A stretch of 64,000 nucleotides of DNA from Gigaspora rosea (lineage: Eukaryota > Glomeromycota > Glomeromycetes > Diversisporales > Gigasporaceae): positions 22,325-86,324 of the forward strand of contig QKWP01000198.1 in NCBI GenBank assembly GCA_003550325.1, written 5' to 3'. The notes under the pieces were generated by a model that was not told the DNA's origin, ran no database searches, and was given only the letters and a program-made list of their open reading frames with translations. Below, in pieces: positions 34,091 through 47,284 of the stretch (positions are counted from its first letter, which is position 1; every line of letters starts with the position of its first letter). Position numbers and translations under genes: made by a program.

Positions 34091-35356
34091 TACGAAAACT
34101 GTAAGGTGATTAGTAAAAACTAGAGGTAGTTTGAATACCTTAAAGTGTGGGCGCAAAGCATCAAAATTTTGATTATTGGTTTAACAATGAGTTTAATGTT
34201 TTTCAGATCTTTGATCAGGTTTTTAAAAAATTGTTGATAATTAGTGTTCGCCAATCGAATCTCGTATTTGGTTATACGTAACACGGTAATTATCTTTGTT
34301 GTATCATGTGTAGTAGGCTAAGTGGAGTATTCAAGTTTCGGTTTTTACTATGCATTTATGTGAACAGAATAAAAATTGCTAGTAATTGGGGAAAAATAGA
34401 CATTTTTCCCGTATTTTTGGCTAGTAAATTTTAATGTCTTTGTCTTATCTTGGTCCATTTTGTTTCAAATTTTTTTTTTTTTTTGATTTTTTTCTAAATC
34501 ATGAATTAGGGATGTTAAAACATCTATTAGAGACTGTTATAGAGAAATAATTTTTCTATCTTTATTTATTGGACGAACTTTAGTTAAAACTGCCAATTCT
34601 TTACAAATCTTGCTCAAAGTGGCTGATAATTACTGCTGGACCGATTAACATCCCTAGGACGAATTACCGGTAATTAAATACGTTTATATAACGTTGGTAA
34701 TTTATCTCAAAAGAGTCGTGTCATTATCGATGATGTCTATTGTAATCTGCTGTGAAAAATTCATTTAAAAAAAACTTACTTGCTATTGCGAGAACACACA
34801 GTATATACAGATATAGTTAAAGTTATGCTAGCATCGTAATTTAATTTAAGAAATTCATTTAAAAACTTGCTTGGCAGTATGCAGTTAAAGCTATGTAACG
34901 TTACTTTCTTAAAAGTACTTTAAGGTGTATAAATAAGTTACCTGGGCAATTTATTTACATTAGCCAATCAGACGAAAGTCTGTAAATGAATTACGAAATA
35001 GTGCAGTAGTGGCTTGGAATTCTTTTAAGCCACGGCCCGTCTTCTGTACTACCTGTCAACTTACTGCGTTTAACTGCGTATTTAAACTGAACACGGTTTA
35101 AATCTTGATATTTTAGATTCTTTACTTGAAGAAATCTTGAATTTGTGATTTTGCCTCACATGCCGCCAGAATTTCGGTGACAAATATATCGTACTAACAA
35201 ACGAGGTCGGCTATTTGTTTTCACCTGCAATTTGATTTTATGCCGGATTTATTTGCAGCTCGGAGCACTTAGAACGAATATTACCTTCGTCCAGGACTGA
35301 TTTAAGATAACACAGAAAAAGCTTTCGAAACAGATAAAAAAATCATAAAAACAGAC
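34091..35356. other. Upstream region of the P5B ATPase gene
   Basis: Mostly AT-rich. The segment at about 34925-34985 (AAATAAGTTACCTGGGCAAT...) is a third partial copy of a junction found in both duplication copies (28340 and 32065). A GC-richer patch at 34990-35310 probably holds the promoter/5' UTR of the ATPase gene. Confidence 0.45.
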
Positions 35357-38300
35357 ATGAATCCTGTGTTAGAAGAGGACGAAGAGTACGATAATGACGA
35401 TAGATATAATAGACCATTATTAAGAAAAGTCAGTGCGGATAAAAGAAGAGATAAATCTACAGTGATTGATTTTTCGAGTAATTTTATTTAAATTATCTTC
35501 TTAACTATACACAAAGTTGTAGGCCTGATAATATCTTTTTAATTGTCTAGATAATGATGGGTCAGACGATACTTCTATTCAAAGAGTCTATCTAGAAGAA
35601 GAGGATCTTAATGTATGTTAAAGTCAAGATAGGACAATAATTCTGTTAATGAGATCTCATCAATTTACAAACTATGTATTTAATTAAACTGTAATGGATT
35701 TTTTTTTTTAGCTTCTTTTAGCAGGTTACAAGTTTAACCGATACCGTCTTTATACATATTATATTTTGTGCATTTTGACTGGAGGAATGTTTTATCTCAT
35801 TGGTCGATGGATACCGAAATTATGGGTTTGGTTGGTGGGCAACGTTTGTGAGCTAGGAAGAGCAGAATGGGTGGTTGTGAAGGTTGGTTCAAGCTATTGT
35901 CTTCAATTTAGTTTAATGATATAATAATAACTTTCAACCACCATTCCTTCCACAGAATCAATGGGGAGATATGTCAATCGAATATGTGATCCGTAAATAT
36001 TACGGTGGAACTATATCTTCAGTCTTCCCTGTTGATCATCCCGAAGACAATAACGTTTCGAGGCTTGCCTCTTACCGAACAGATGACATTTTGCATAATC
36101 TGCACTTTTTTGATCATCGTTATATTAGATTCATTTACAACCCTATATTAGGAAAATTCGTGCAAAATAAGTAGGCACATAAACTGTTCTTCATTTTTAT
36201 TTATTCTTATTCTGCTTTCTATTTTCTGAGTGTGGTTTGCCCTCTTTAAATTTCAGCTTTTGGAAAGATCCTACATGGGTGTCCGTTAAAATGCTAAAAA
36301 AGGGAACTAATCGTGAGACTCGTAATGAACGCGAAATTATCTTTGGACAAAATTTGATTGATATTCAAGAAAAGTCTACTGTCCAACTTTTAATTGAAGA
36401 GGTTTGATATTATATCATTATCATTTGAAATCGGATATATTGCCTTAACATATTTACATAATCATTTTAACATATTTCAAGGCCTTGCACCCGTTTTATA
36501 TCTTTCAAATCTTTTCAATAGTGCTGTGGTGTCTTGACGAATATTACTACTATGCTACATGTATATTTATAATATCTTTGACTGGTATTATTACTACGCT
36601 GATAGACATAAAACAGGTTAATAATTTATTATTATATTTGAATTATTGATTAGCATGTTAATTATCAATAATCATCATTTTTAGACTATGAAAAAACTAC
36701 GTGAAATGTCAAAATTTATTTGTAATGTACGGATATTTCGTGGTAATCTCTGTAAGTTTGTATAGTTTTTGTGAGCTTCGATGCAGTGTTGGTTGATGAC
36801 TTTGGTTGACCTTTTTATGACTTTTTTAATATACAACAATAAGAAAAAAAAAAATTTGGTTTACTCCTATGGCTAAAAATCATGTGATTATACTACTAAT
36901 GTCATACTATAACTTAAGTCATTGACCAACACTGCTTCAATGAAATATAGAAATATGTGAGTATCTTTCTTATAAATTTATCTGACCTTTTTGCAACAGG
37001 GAGATATGTCTCGTCGGAAGAGTTAGTTCCCGGAGACGTATTTGAAATATCTGACAAACATTTGCATATTTTTCCGTGTGATGCTGTTTTATTGTCAGGT
37101 GATTGCATTGTAAATGAAAGCATGCTTACTGGTAGGGGACAGTTATTTATCAAAAAAACGCCTAACTATTAGAGCCGGATATATAAATTCTAAATAACAG
37201 AAACATTACTTAGGAGAATCTATCCCTGTATCTAAATTACCTATCGATGATACATCTTTGCATATATTGGATTTAACTACCACTAATGTTCGGCCGGAGG
37301 TGGCAAAACATTTTTTATTTTCTGGAACGAAAATTGTGAGAGTACGTAGAGCCAAGAATGGCATTACGTCATCTAGTGCAGATGTCGGCAACACATCTGA
37401 TGATGACGGAGCTTTAGCAATGGTCGTACGCACAGGCAAGTTATCTTGGTTTAAAGAATTGAAACAGTATCTACAATAGATATTTATTTTTTTTTTTAAC
37501 TTTCATTCTAGGATTTAATACAACTAAGGGCTCTTTGATTAGATCGATGCTGTTTCCAAAACCACATAAATTTAAATTTTATCGTGACTCATTTCGTTTC
37601 ATTGGTGTTTTGGCCATAATTGGTAAAATATGAATTATTTTGCTATGCTTTATATGATTTCTTCATTTTGTTCTTAACAAAATGTTATCTTGACATTTTT
37701 TTTTTATAGCTGTGATTGGTTTTTTGATTAGTACTTATAATTTCATTAGATTGGGGGTAAATACTGTTATAATAATTGTGCGTGCGTTAGACTTAATTAC
37801 TATTGTGGTTCCTCCTGCATTACCCGCAACAATGACTATTGGCACAAACTTTGCTATCGGAAGATTAAAAAAAGAGGGAATTTTTTGTATTAGTCCAACA
37901 AGGTAATTAGTTTTGGTAATACATGCGCACAACATTTATAAATTTATAAGTTCGTATATATTTACACATTATTATAGGGTTAATGTTGGAGGAAAATTGA
38001 ATGTAATGTGTTTTGATAAAACTGGTACGCTCACAGAGGACGGTCTAGACGTTTTAGGTGTTCGTTTTATCAATCAGACATCACGCAGGTTAGAATCTCT
38101 TAGTTATCTTAGTTATTTCCTAAGATGATAGTTAATCTAACTTTTTGAATAGGTTCACGGAGCTTCATACTACAGTTGACACACTCTCTAAAAGTGATAA
38201 CAACACAAATAATTCTTCTATTCCACCAATTTTGTGCGCTATGACTACATGCCATTCCCTTAAATTATTAAATGGTGAACTAATTGGTGATCCACTTGAT

Positions 38301-41089
38301 CTAAAAATGTTTGATTTCACAAAATGGATACTTGAAGAAAGTGGGCAAGGAGTTTCATCCAGTGCATTAGACTCACCAGCTAGTTCAACACACTCCGGGA
38401 GACCAAGTAGCCCAACTGGACCTGGTGGCATAGTACCGACAGTGGTCAGACCGCCTAATAGTAGACAATTTGATTTGGAAGAAGTACTTGGTGCTGATGG
38501 AAAAAACGGTGACGGGAAGGTGAATGTTTTGCTCATATCTAATCTATGTTATTTGTTTGATAGTGAAATTCATTATTAACCAGTTAGTCTCGTTTATAGC
38601 CCACACCATTTATAGAACTCGGAATAATTCGAACCTTCGAATTTGTCTCATCATTACGACGTATGAGCGTACTCGTAAAACGCCTACGAAATCAAACAAT
38701 TGAAGTTTATGTTAAAGGAGCGCCAGAAGTAATGCGCGATATTTGTAGAGCCGATTCCTGTGAGTTTCACTCCAACGTGTATTAATGCCCAGCAACGAAA
38801 GTTTTGACTTAATAGATTAATTATTATGCTGTTATCCAGTTCCGGAGGATTATGATGAATTATTACATTATTACACCCATAATGGCTTTCGTGTAATTGC
38901 ATGCGCTTCGAGGAGTTTTGCAGATCTCAGTTGGATGAAGGCTCAGAAGATCAAAAGGTTAGATTAATTAATCATTAACTCGTAAATACTAATAATCTTA
39001 TAACTTTTTTCCTTTTCTTTTTTTTTTTTTGTATTTTTGATATATATGTCCATTATAAAGAGAACAGATAGAACAAGATTTAGAGTTTATAGGCATTATA
39101 ATATTTGAGAATAAATTGAAGCCCGGTACAGCTTCAGTTGTTGAAACCCTTAAAAGGGCTAAAATACGACAGATAATGTGTACTGGTAAATACTATTTTC
39201 ATTCACAAATCGACAATTTTTCGATTGTCTAATAGATCATATTTTATTCATAACTCATCTAGGGGATAATGTTCTGACCGCAATAAGTGTCTCTCGTGAA
39301 TGTGGATTAATTAATAAGGCCTCAAAAGTTTATGTACCGAGATTCGCTCAAGGATCGTCTCTAAGTTCGAGAGCATCCATTTTATGGGAGAGCTTGGATA
39401 ACCCAAAGGATTCATTGGATTCAACAACATTAAAGGTATTTATTTTGCGGGTTAGAAATTATTTTTATAAATTTTATAGTGATTAAATTATGATTTATTA
39501 CTATTATAATAGCAAATTATTTCTGTATCACAGGATTATCCTAGCGAATATCCGTTTATCGGTCCTTATGAATATGACCTTGCCGTAACTGGTGATGTTT
39601 TCCGTTGGATTATGGATTATGGAGATGAGATGACACTGTATCGGGTATCTATTCTATATATTTGTAACAGTTCGTATAAATAATAAATTATTGTTTTTAA
39701 ACGTATTTAAATGTTCTAAATGTTCTGTAGATGCTTGTCAAAGGCCAAATATTTGCTCGTATGTCGCCAGACGAGAAACACGAATTAGTAGAAAAACTAC
39801 AAGAAATAGAATATTGTGTTGGTTTCTGTGGTGATGGTGCCAATGATTGTGGGGCACTTAAAGCAGCTGATGTTGGACTGTCACTTTCTGATGCTGAAGC
39901 TTCTGTTGCAGCTCCATTTACGAGTCGCAATATGGATATCGGCTGTGTTATCGAAGTTATCAAGTATGATATGACTTTTTAGAATTTTTTCGTTGGTTTC
40001 TTGTTCTAAAAGCATTCTTTTGTTTTATTATTAAAATTCATTAGAGAAGGTCGTGCAGCCCTGGTTACAAGCTTCAGTTGTTTCAAATATATGGCTCTAT
40101 ATAGCATAATTCAATTCACAACAGTTAGCATATTATATTATTATGGGTCTAATTTGGGAAACCTTCAGGTGAGATTTGTTTATACAATTCAGGACAATAT
40201 AAGAATTATTCTTGCTTATATTATTCTGCTTATTAGTTTCTTTATATAGATTTATTCTTAATATTGCCTATCGCAGTTCTAAGTAAGGTCCATTCACTCC
40301 TTTGGGTTTATTTATGAGCTTCTTCGTTGATTTAACACTTGTTATCTAGTGGGTCGCACGGAGCCATTCCCACGCATACACCCAAAACGCCCAACTGCAA
40401 GCTTGGTCTCTAAGAAGGTTCTAACGCCGGTGATTGGACAAATTTTAATCCAGTCAGGAATTCAATTCTTAGTTCTCATAATTATACACAATCAACCATG
40501 GTAAATTTTTACATATCAATTTACTTCTTTTTTTTTTGAGTTAATTCGAAGTTATTATATTTCAAACTTACTGCAGGTACCGGAGACCAACCTTTGACCC
40601 GAACGAGACAAATATAAAAAATTTTGACAACTCGATATTATTTTTATTATCTTGCTTTCAATACATCATTATCGCAGCGGTGTTTAGTGTTGGACCTCCA
40701 TATAGAAAATCGATGTTCACAAATGGTATTTAAATTACATGATTGAAGATTAACGCTTGTTTTTTCTAAGAACCTTACAATCTAATTGTTTCGATGCAAT
40801 AGTTCCATTTATGATCACGACGGCTTTTTTTACTCTCCTTACCGCAGTAGTCCTTATATCACCTTCAAGTTTTGTTATAAACCATCTAGAGCTTGAGAAC
40901 ATTGATTATCTCTTTCGATGGTATCTATTGGCTATTGTAATAGCAGACTTTCTTATATCATTATTTATGGAGAAATATGTTTTTGATGTCATTTCACGAT
41001 GGATAGGTATTGTAATAGACGGTAGTACCAGGTCGGACAAAAAACTGTTTAAAAAAATATTAGCCGAAATGGACGCTAAAGAGCCGTAA
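35357..41089 (+). CDS. P5B-type P-type ATPase (ATP13A2/Ypk9 family), 24 exons, 1242 aa
   Basis: A membrane cation/polyamine-pump family protein, probably vacuolar or lysosomal. Exons: 35357-35477, 35551-35612, 35712-35882, 35956-36170, 36257-36401, 36482-36616, 36685-36751, 37000-37131, 37214-37435, 37512-37622, 37710-37902, 37978-38088, 38153-38519, 38600-38759, 38840-38957, 39061-39185, 39263-39435, 39534-39644, 39731-39963, 40045-40168, 40237-40282, 40350-40500, 40577-40725, 40803-41089. The sum is 3729 nt, in frame. Motifs: LTGES (348-352), the P5B signature PPALP (495-499), [12 protein letters not shown] with phospho-Asp538, KGAPE (723-727), [10 protein letters not shown] (from 947). Hydrophobic segments flank the core, including an N-terminal pair after residue 60. 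One intron (37436) has a GC donor. A Ser/Pro-rich insert (about 625-670) in the nucleotide-binding domain looks disordered. P5B and not P5A is supported by PPALP; the exact substrate is not visible. Confidence 0.96.
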
Positions 41090-42449
41090 ATTATATTTAA
41101 AATTTTGCAAATATAAATGAAACGTTTGATTCAATAGTCAACTCAGACTCTGTTATGATGTGTCAAAAGAGGTTTCTTAGAGCGGACGAATCATGTTTAT
41201 TAGGTTTAGAACCACTTTGTGTTTGGGTTAGGTTTGATTCTAATCTACTTAATACATGTACAGTATAAAATTTTTTAATAAATTTAAAATGTTTTTAGAT
41301 ATTGATAGATAATATATTAGTATATACCGAATTTTCGCGAAAAACGCCCACCTGCACGATATAATTTAGCATTTAAAGTACTGTATATCGATTTACATTA
41401 GGGTCCTCAGTTTTATGCTATGCGATGCGATGCGCATAATAGCCAATTTTTAGCATCGCATATGCTAAGCATAATTTGATTACGCATATATGTCCATGAT
41501 TTGTCAATTTTTTATTAGTGCAATGCACAATTAATGCGCTAATATAGTTCCAATTGCTACTAGAAGTTATGTCAAACAAGAGTTCTATAAAACATACAAT
41601 GAGAAATTAATATGTAAGAAAAATTATTATGATTATCAATATATATGCACACAGCCTCATTTAGGGCTTTAACAATTGTGATACTAATTTAGTTCAAAAA
41701 GATAAAGTTATAAAATTAATTAATTATATCATTAATTATTATTATTTTTTCAATCCAATTTTTTACTAGTAAAATGCTTGTAAAAATGGTTTTTATTCTT
41801 TATTATTGTTATAAAATTTTATGCTAAACAACTTTACTTAAGAGCCCAAGATAAATTGTCTTAATAAAAAAAAAAAATTGTATATAAAAAAATTGGTATT
41901 TTTTACTTAGTCTATAGTAAGCTTATTTTTTTACTAATGCAACCTATTTTGTTGCCTAAGTAAACTTTGTTTAGCATAAAATTTTACATATAATAACACT
42001 TATAAAACTAGAATTTTTTTTTAAAAAATATTTATTAAAAAAATATGCAAAATTTACAAAATTTTTAAAAAAGTGTTTTAAATAACCTTAATCTACTATT
42101 TTCGATATACTTAACAGTCAGATTTTTTTTAAAATTAACATTAAATTAATAGAATAATACTCATCCCAAAATTTGAAAAAAATTAATATGTAAGTTGAAA
42201 ATAATGTAAGGCTTAAAGTTTATAGTAAATTCATATATTTTTATTATAATTTTTATTATAAACTAATACTTATATATATTAACAGATATGACTGTTATGC
42301 AACAATGCCTTAAATTTTTATTAGGAAGCATCTTAATTAAAAATGTTCCTTGTGAAATTTTACTAATAACAATTACATTTTTCTAACCTTAACCCTAATT
42401 ATAACACGGTTTTTTCTTAGCTTTAATTTTACATAATTTTTTACAGTAG
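41090..42449. other. Gene-free AT-rich region downstream of the ATPase
   Basis: Contains a MITE-like element at 41820-41978 and an odd ATGCGATGCGATGCGCATAA-type palindromic patch at about 41415-41485. No coding signal. Confidence 0.5.
41820..41978. mobile_element. ~159-bp MITE with TATGCTAAACAA ends
   Basis: The left end TATGCTAAACAACTTTACTTA is inverted at the right as TAAGTAAACTTTGTTTAGCATA. The same TGCTAAACAAGTTTACTTA end is carried by the foldbacks at 3151, 3783 and 4111, so these belong to one superfamily. Confidence 0.65.
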
Positions 42450-42799
42450 TACTAAATCGCACCACTGGTGCCCAACACCAGTATGCGGTGTAACGTGAAG
42501 ATCAATATTAAAAAAATAAACAAAAAAAAATAAACAAAAGTTAAAGTTGATAAATATTGAGTTAGAGTTAATAGTTAGGGTTAAGGCATAGTATATAGTA
42601 AAATTTCGCAAGGGGGTTTTTTTTTTAAAAAAAAAGGTGGTTTCATAGATAAAATTTTGAGTTAGAAGGTATTTTTTAAAAAAAAATAACAAAACAACAA
42701 AAATTTTATGTTACACCTGATCTTTACATTACACTGCATTTAAAAAATTTGATTGGTGAAAATCATTGTGGTGTTGAGCACCAGTGGTGTGATTTAGTA
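42450..42799. mobile_element. 350-bp MITE with CACCACTGGTG ends, copy 2 (intact)
   Basis: The 31-bp inverted ends (42450-42480 and 42769-42799) include ACTAAATCGCACCACTGGTG on the left and CACCAGTGGTGTGATTTAGT on the right. The interior carries GTGTAACGTGAAGATC and, inverted, CACCTGATCTTTACATTACA. It is the uninterrupted sister of 20571-21511 and holds the empty TAACCCTAA target site. Confidence 0.85.
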
Positions 42800-43322
42800 A
42801 ACCCGATTTTTTATTTAGAAAACAAATTTGTTTTTGACTATCACATTACCTGATTCTAATTTTGATAGTTAAAATTACACAATTTTTTGTGGGAATGCTT
42901 TAGCAATTTAGGGTTGGAATAGGCCAGAATCGATAAGTTTTTTTTAATATCGAACTAATAAAACGGTATAAACAAAGTTACACTTCCAAATAAATTTAAT
43001 TGGACATATGTCCAATTTGTCAATTGGACAATGTCCAATTGTTCAATAATTTTATTGGACAAATTTAATATTATAACGGCAAAAGTTTTATCACTTTTAA
43101 CTCCAATAATCATATTTGTCAATTTATATATATAAAAAGACAGTTATAAATTAATATAGTTTCTTATCTAGTAATTTTATAAAAAAATTCATGATACTGT
43201 TTTGAAGCATATACATATTATATATTATGGATTCAATTTTTAGGTGCTAATTGTCAACTTAAAAAGCCCAAACCTGGCAAAAAAAAATAATAATATATAG
43301 ATTAGAGATATTTTGTATTAGC
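42800..43322. other. AT-rich flank with GTCCAATT palindromes
   Basis: Around 43000-43070 the motif TTGGACAnnGTCCAATT repeats several times. Related GTCCAAA/TTGGACAATT motifs occur at 47090-47145 on the far side of the LINE. Together they may be the two ends of an older element into which the LINE jumped. Confidence 0.4.
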
Positions 43323-43344
43323 AATATTGGCCTGAATTTCAACG

Positions 43345-44745
43345 AATATTTAGAGTGATGGCAAGCTTGTGCATAATAACAGAAGAAATACCATCTAAGT
43401 GGAAAGTCACACAAGTGTATCCAATAGTGAAAGATGTGGAATGGGGATACAGCCTAAATAATATTAGACCAATAGCACTGATTGAAACGTTCTGAAAAGT
43501 TGTAACAAAAGTAATAACAAAAGACTGGCCAAAGTAATGATAGAAAGAGAAATACTCAGAGGACCCAACTATGCAGGACTTCCAGGAAACTCTACTGAAC
43601 AACCAGTACATGTTTTAAACATGATAATGGAAGAAGCAAAAGAGAAGAAGAAAGAAGTATGGATATTACTTCAAGATATGAAGAAGGCCTTTGACTCGGT
43701 CTCATTAGAAAGCCTAGAATTAGCACTCCGAAGAATTAAAATACCGGAGAAAATAATAAAGTATATTCTAAGTCTGTTCCACGAAAGAAGACTACAAATA
43801 ATCACAGCACATGGTCTAACAGAAGAAGTAATAGCAGGGGATAGAATAGATCAGGGGAAGTAATTTCATCTCTGATCTGGCGGCTATTCTATGACCCCCT
43901 GCTAACAAGAGTAAAAGAAGAAAGAAAATTAGGCTATATAGTGGAACAAAAACCAGGCCAAGGAACGCAGTGCAATAGTATTACAAAGTATCGTCAAGCA
44001 GCAATTGCCTACGCAGACGATACAACTTGGATCGCAAATAGCAAAGAACAATTAATAGAGATCATTAGAATAGCAGAGGAGTTCTTCCAAGCTAATGATA
44101 TCGAGATAAACGGATCCAAGTCAAAGTTGTTGACCATGAATACAAAGTGCAAAGCAGAAGAAAAAGAAGTAAATTTTGGTAAAAGTATGGTAAAGGAGGA
44201 GCCCAGGAACAAGATAGTAAGATCTCTGGGAGTATGGTTAAACAACAAAATGCGTGAAAATCTAGTCAAAAAAAAAGCAAAAGGTGTAGTATGACAGATA
44301 ATTATGGACCTGCGGTACAAGAAGATGACATCAAGCCAGATAGCTTACATAAATAATATGATAGTAATACCAAGGCTAAGTTACATGTTACAGCTAACAA
44401 AGATGTCTGAGAGAGGGTTGAATGAGATACATCAACCGATAATAGGCCTAGTAAAGCAGAAGTGCAATATAATAAGAACATTAGAAAATTGTGTAATAAA
44501 ACACAAAGATCTTGGCAGCTGTAGAACACTACAACAAGAAATAGTAATGAAACAAATAAGCGGCCTAATAAATAGATTAAATCAACAGAATAGTCTCGGA
44601 CATTTGACAAAACTGAGAATAACACAGGGTTGCCAGAGGGCAGGTTTAACACAAGATATCTGGAAAACTACAAGCCTGCCAGAAAATATTAGCTGTTGGA
44701 GAAACAACTTAGCCTGCCTGATAATAATAAAAGTGAAAGATTTAG
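43345..44745 (+). pseudogene. LINE reverse transcriptase fragment
   Basis: Pieces: RPIALIETF then stop, LRGPNYAGLPGNSTEQPVHV, LQDMKKAFDSVS (RT motif A), a one-base loss in the G-run near 43857, and [13 protein letters not shown] carrying the catalytic YADD (about 44005-44040). Another in-frame TGA follows near 44292, then the thumb-like [29 protein letters not shown]-stop looks like a CGA-to-TGA change. Runs into the gap at 44746. Confidence 0.9.
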
Positions 44746-45567
44746 NNNNNNNNNNNNNNNNNNNNNNNNNNNNNNNNNNNNNNNNNNNNNNNNNNNNNNN
44801 NNNNNNNNNNNNNNNNNNNNNNNNNNNNNNNNNNNNNNNNNNNNNNNNNNNNNNNNNNNNNNNNNNNNNNNNNNNNNNNNNNNNNNNNNNNNNNNNNNNN
44901 NNNNNNNNNNNNNNNNNNNNNNNNNNNNNNNNNNNNNNNNNNNNNNNNNNNNNNNNNNNNNNNNNNNNNNNNNNNNNNNNNNNNNNNNNNNNNNNNNNNN
45001 NNNNNNNNNNNNNNNNNNNNNNNNNNNNNNNNNNNNNNNNNNNNNNNNNNNNNNNNNNNNNNNNNNNNNNNNNNNNNNNNNNNNNNNNNNNNNNNNNNNN
45101 NNNNNNNNNNNNNNNNNNNNNNNNNNNNNNNNNNNNNNNNNNNNNNNNNNNNNNNNNNNNNNNNNNNNNNNNNNNNNNNNNNNNNNNNNNNNNNNNNNNN
45201 NNNNNNNNNNNNNNNNNNNNNNNNNNNNNNNNNNNNNNNNNNNNNNNNNNNNNNNNNNNNNNNNNNNNNNNNNNNNNNNNNNNNNNNNNNNNNNNNNNNN
45301 NNNNNNNNNNNNNNNNNNNNNNNNNNNNNNNNNNNNNNNNNNNNNNNNNNNNNNNNNNNNNNNNNNNNNNNNNNNNNNNNNNNNNNNNNNNNNNNNNNNN
45401 NNNNNNNNNNNNNNNNNNNNNNNNNNNNNNNNNNNNNNNNNNNNNNNNNNNNNNNNNNNNNNNNNNNNNNNNNNNNNNNNNNNNNNNNNNNNNNNNNNNN
45501 NNNNNNNNNNNNNNNNNNNNNNNNNNNNNNNNNNNNNNNNNNNNNNNNNNNNNNNNNNNNNNNNNNN
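44746..45567. other. Assembly gap (822 n)
   Basis: A run of unknown bases inside the LINE. The gap length may be an estimate. ORFs that translate through it are meaningless. Confidence 1.
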
Positions 45568-46297
45568 AATAGGTTGGGTTCAGACGAACGAAGCACGTGA
45601 TTGGGCAGAAGAAGAAGTAGCTCTAGGAATAGAAGGTTGGCCAACGTCGACGCTTGCAGAATTAATAGCAATATGGGTAGCAAGCCTTACAATGCCAGAA
45701 GGAAAGAAAGTTGAAATACACACAGATAACAGCACAACAATAAGGGTTGTTAGCAGAAAACTGAACGGCACAGGTAGAAGCAAAACGCAGAAGAAGAAAA
45801 ATGCAATATGGATGGTCAAGATCGCAGATATCATCCAAACAAAGAAACTGCAGGTTGAGTTCACAAAGGTGAAGAGTCACAGTGAAAACAAGTGGAACGA
45901 CAGAGCAGATAAGCTTGCAAAAGAAGGTTTAAGAAGTAAAAGGAGAATATGTACAGAAGAGATCAGTTGTAGTGAGATAGAATATAGATTAGAATGGGAA
46001 AATAAGCAGATAGATGTACCGGCTAGGCTGCTTTGTAAGTTGATAATAAATGCAAGAGTAGGGGCAGAATGGAAAGAGACACAGGCAATTAGAAATATAG
46101 AGCCCGAGTTAAATAGCACAAAGTACAGGTGGACCTACTTCTGGGAGAAAATGAAAGCAACGAAGGGAGTAAGGTGCACTACAAGAAGAAGCGGTGCAAG
46201 AAGAAGTGCGGCCTTAAAATGTGTGATGGACAAGCTTCCAACCCTAGTGGATCTCAATAAAAGAAGACCAGACCTATATATGACAACAGAGTGTTAA
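45568..46297 (+). pseudogene. LINE RNase H domain and downstream region
   Basis: The frame after the gap reads STLAELIAIWVASL (catalytic Glu), VEIHTDNSTTIRVV (catalytic Asp) and NKWNDRADKLAKEG (last Asp), which is the RNase H pattern. The first Asp would lie in the gap. It continues as a basic region with WKETQAIRNIEPE and LKCVMDKLPTLVDLNKRRPD, and ends TTEC-stop at 46297. Confidence 0.85.
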
Positions 46298-46373
46298 GTA
46301 TATCAGGAGAAGAGCAAAGAGACGCAAGAGCACTTGGCCAGGTGCAGTAAACAGAAGAGAGAGGATACAAAAG

Positions 46374-46784
46374 GTGGCTATAGCGACAGCGTGGAAGGGG
46401 CTAGAGGAGGAGGAAAAAGCCCGAGTACCATCCTATATATTGTATACATCCCTTTACGGAGAAACAGAAGAAGAAGAAGTTCAAGCAAGGCAGGCGCTAA
46501 TAAAGGGACTAATCTCAAACAAGAGCTACCAAAAAGTATCACAGCTGTTGAAGAAAAATTTGAGAAAAAAATTCATGAGAACAATAGTTAAAACAGCCTG
46601 GGATACTTTTTACAAACAAGTATGGAGGATCCGATGTGAAAGAATGAGTGAATGGGAAAAGGAGCAAGGCATAACAAGTAAGATGAAAAGGAGAGCTCCA
46701 ATTCGGAAAAATACAAGAGCGCCAAAAGGAGGAGATCAACAAGCAAAAGAAATGAAAAAGAAGCAAGAAGAAGAAAAGAAGTAA
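46374..46784 (+). pseudogene. LINE C-terminal ORF segment
   Basis: Basic, coiled-coil-like segment: AIATAWKGLEEEEKARVPSY, then FYKQVWRIRCERMSEWEKEQ, and a Lys/Glu-rich tail ending at the stop at 46784. It is probably the same protein as the RNase H ORF after a frameshift near 46300. Confidence 0.7.
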
Positions 46785-47284
46785 GAGTGAAGGAAGAAGT
46801 TAGGAAGACAGTAATGGGACTTGTCATAGAAGGGGGAAGACCCTTCTATTACAGACTTTAGGTAGTCAGACAAGCAATCTGCTCTGAAAGAGCAGTACAG
46901 TAGGTCACACTTAGGTACCATTAGGGTGGCCAGGTGATGTTAAGCTTAGACGTTAGGTAGTTCTATGTAGTTGCAAATATGTAATTTCAAGAAACTTAAT
47001 AAAGTATTAGTGTGACTGCTTAAGGTTAAAAAAAAATATTGGCCTGAATTTTAATTTAGCCAAAATTAAATTTTTTTTTTATAGCCAATAATGTCCAAAC
47101 AAATTATTTGGACAATTGAACATTATCCAAATGTCCAATATTATAACATGCCACTTCTGGTTGGCTGGTATTAATACTTAATGCCAGACTAACTCTGACC
47201 TATTCCCGACTCTAAATATTTTGGCCGATCTGCTAAATTTTGTTGTTCCACTAATCGCATCTTATATAGTGTTCCACAAAAAAT

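Larger units (their letters stand above)
43340..47034 (+). mobile_element. 5'-truncated non-LTR retrotransposon (LINE) with RT and RNase H
   Basis: Flanked by a perfect 17-bp target duplication, AATATTGGCCTGAATTT, at 43323-43339 and 47035-47051, and ending in an A-run. Both are hallmarks of target-primed reverse transcription. The element starts inside the reverse transcriptase domain, so 5' truncation is certain. After the RT comes an 822-base unknown stretch (44746-45567), then RNase H and a basic C-terminal region, and then a 3' UTR with AATAAAG at 47000. Several stops and frameshifts make this copy non-autonomous. Confidence 0.9.

Noticed and set aside
44304..46297. Long ORFs (up to 533 codons) across the region
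   Set aside because: They translate through 822 unknown bases. Only the parts outside the gap are real sequence.
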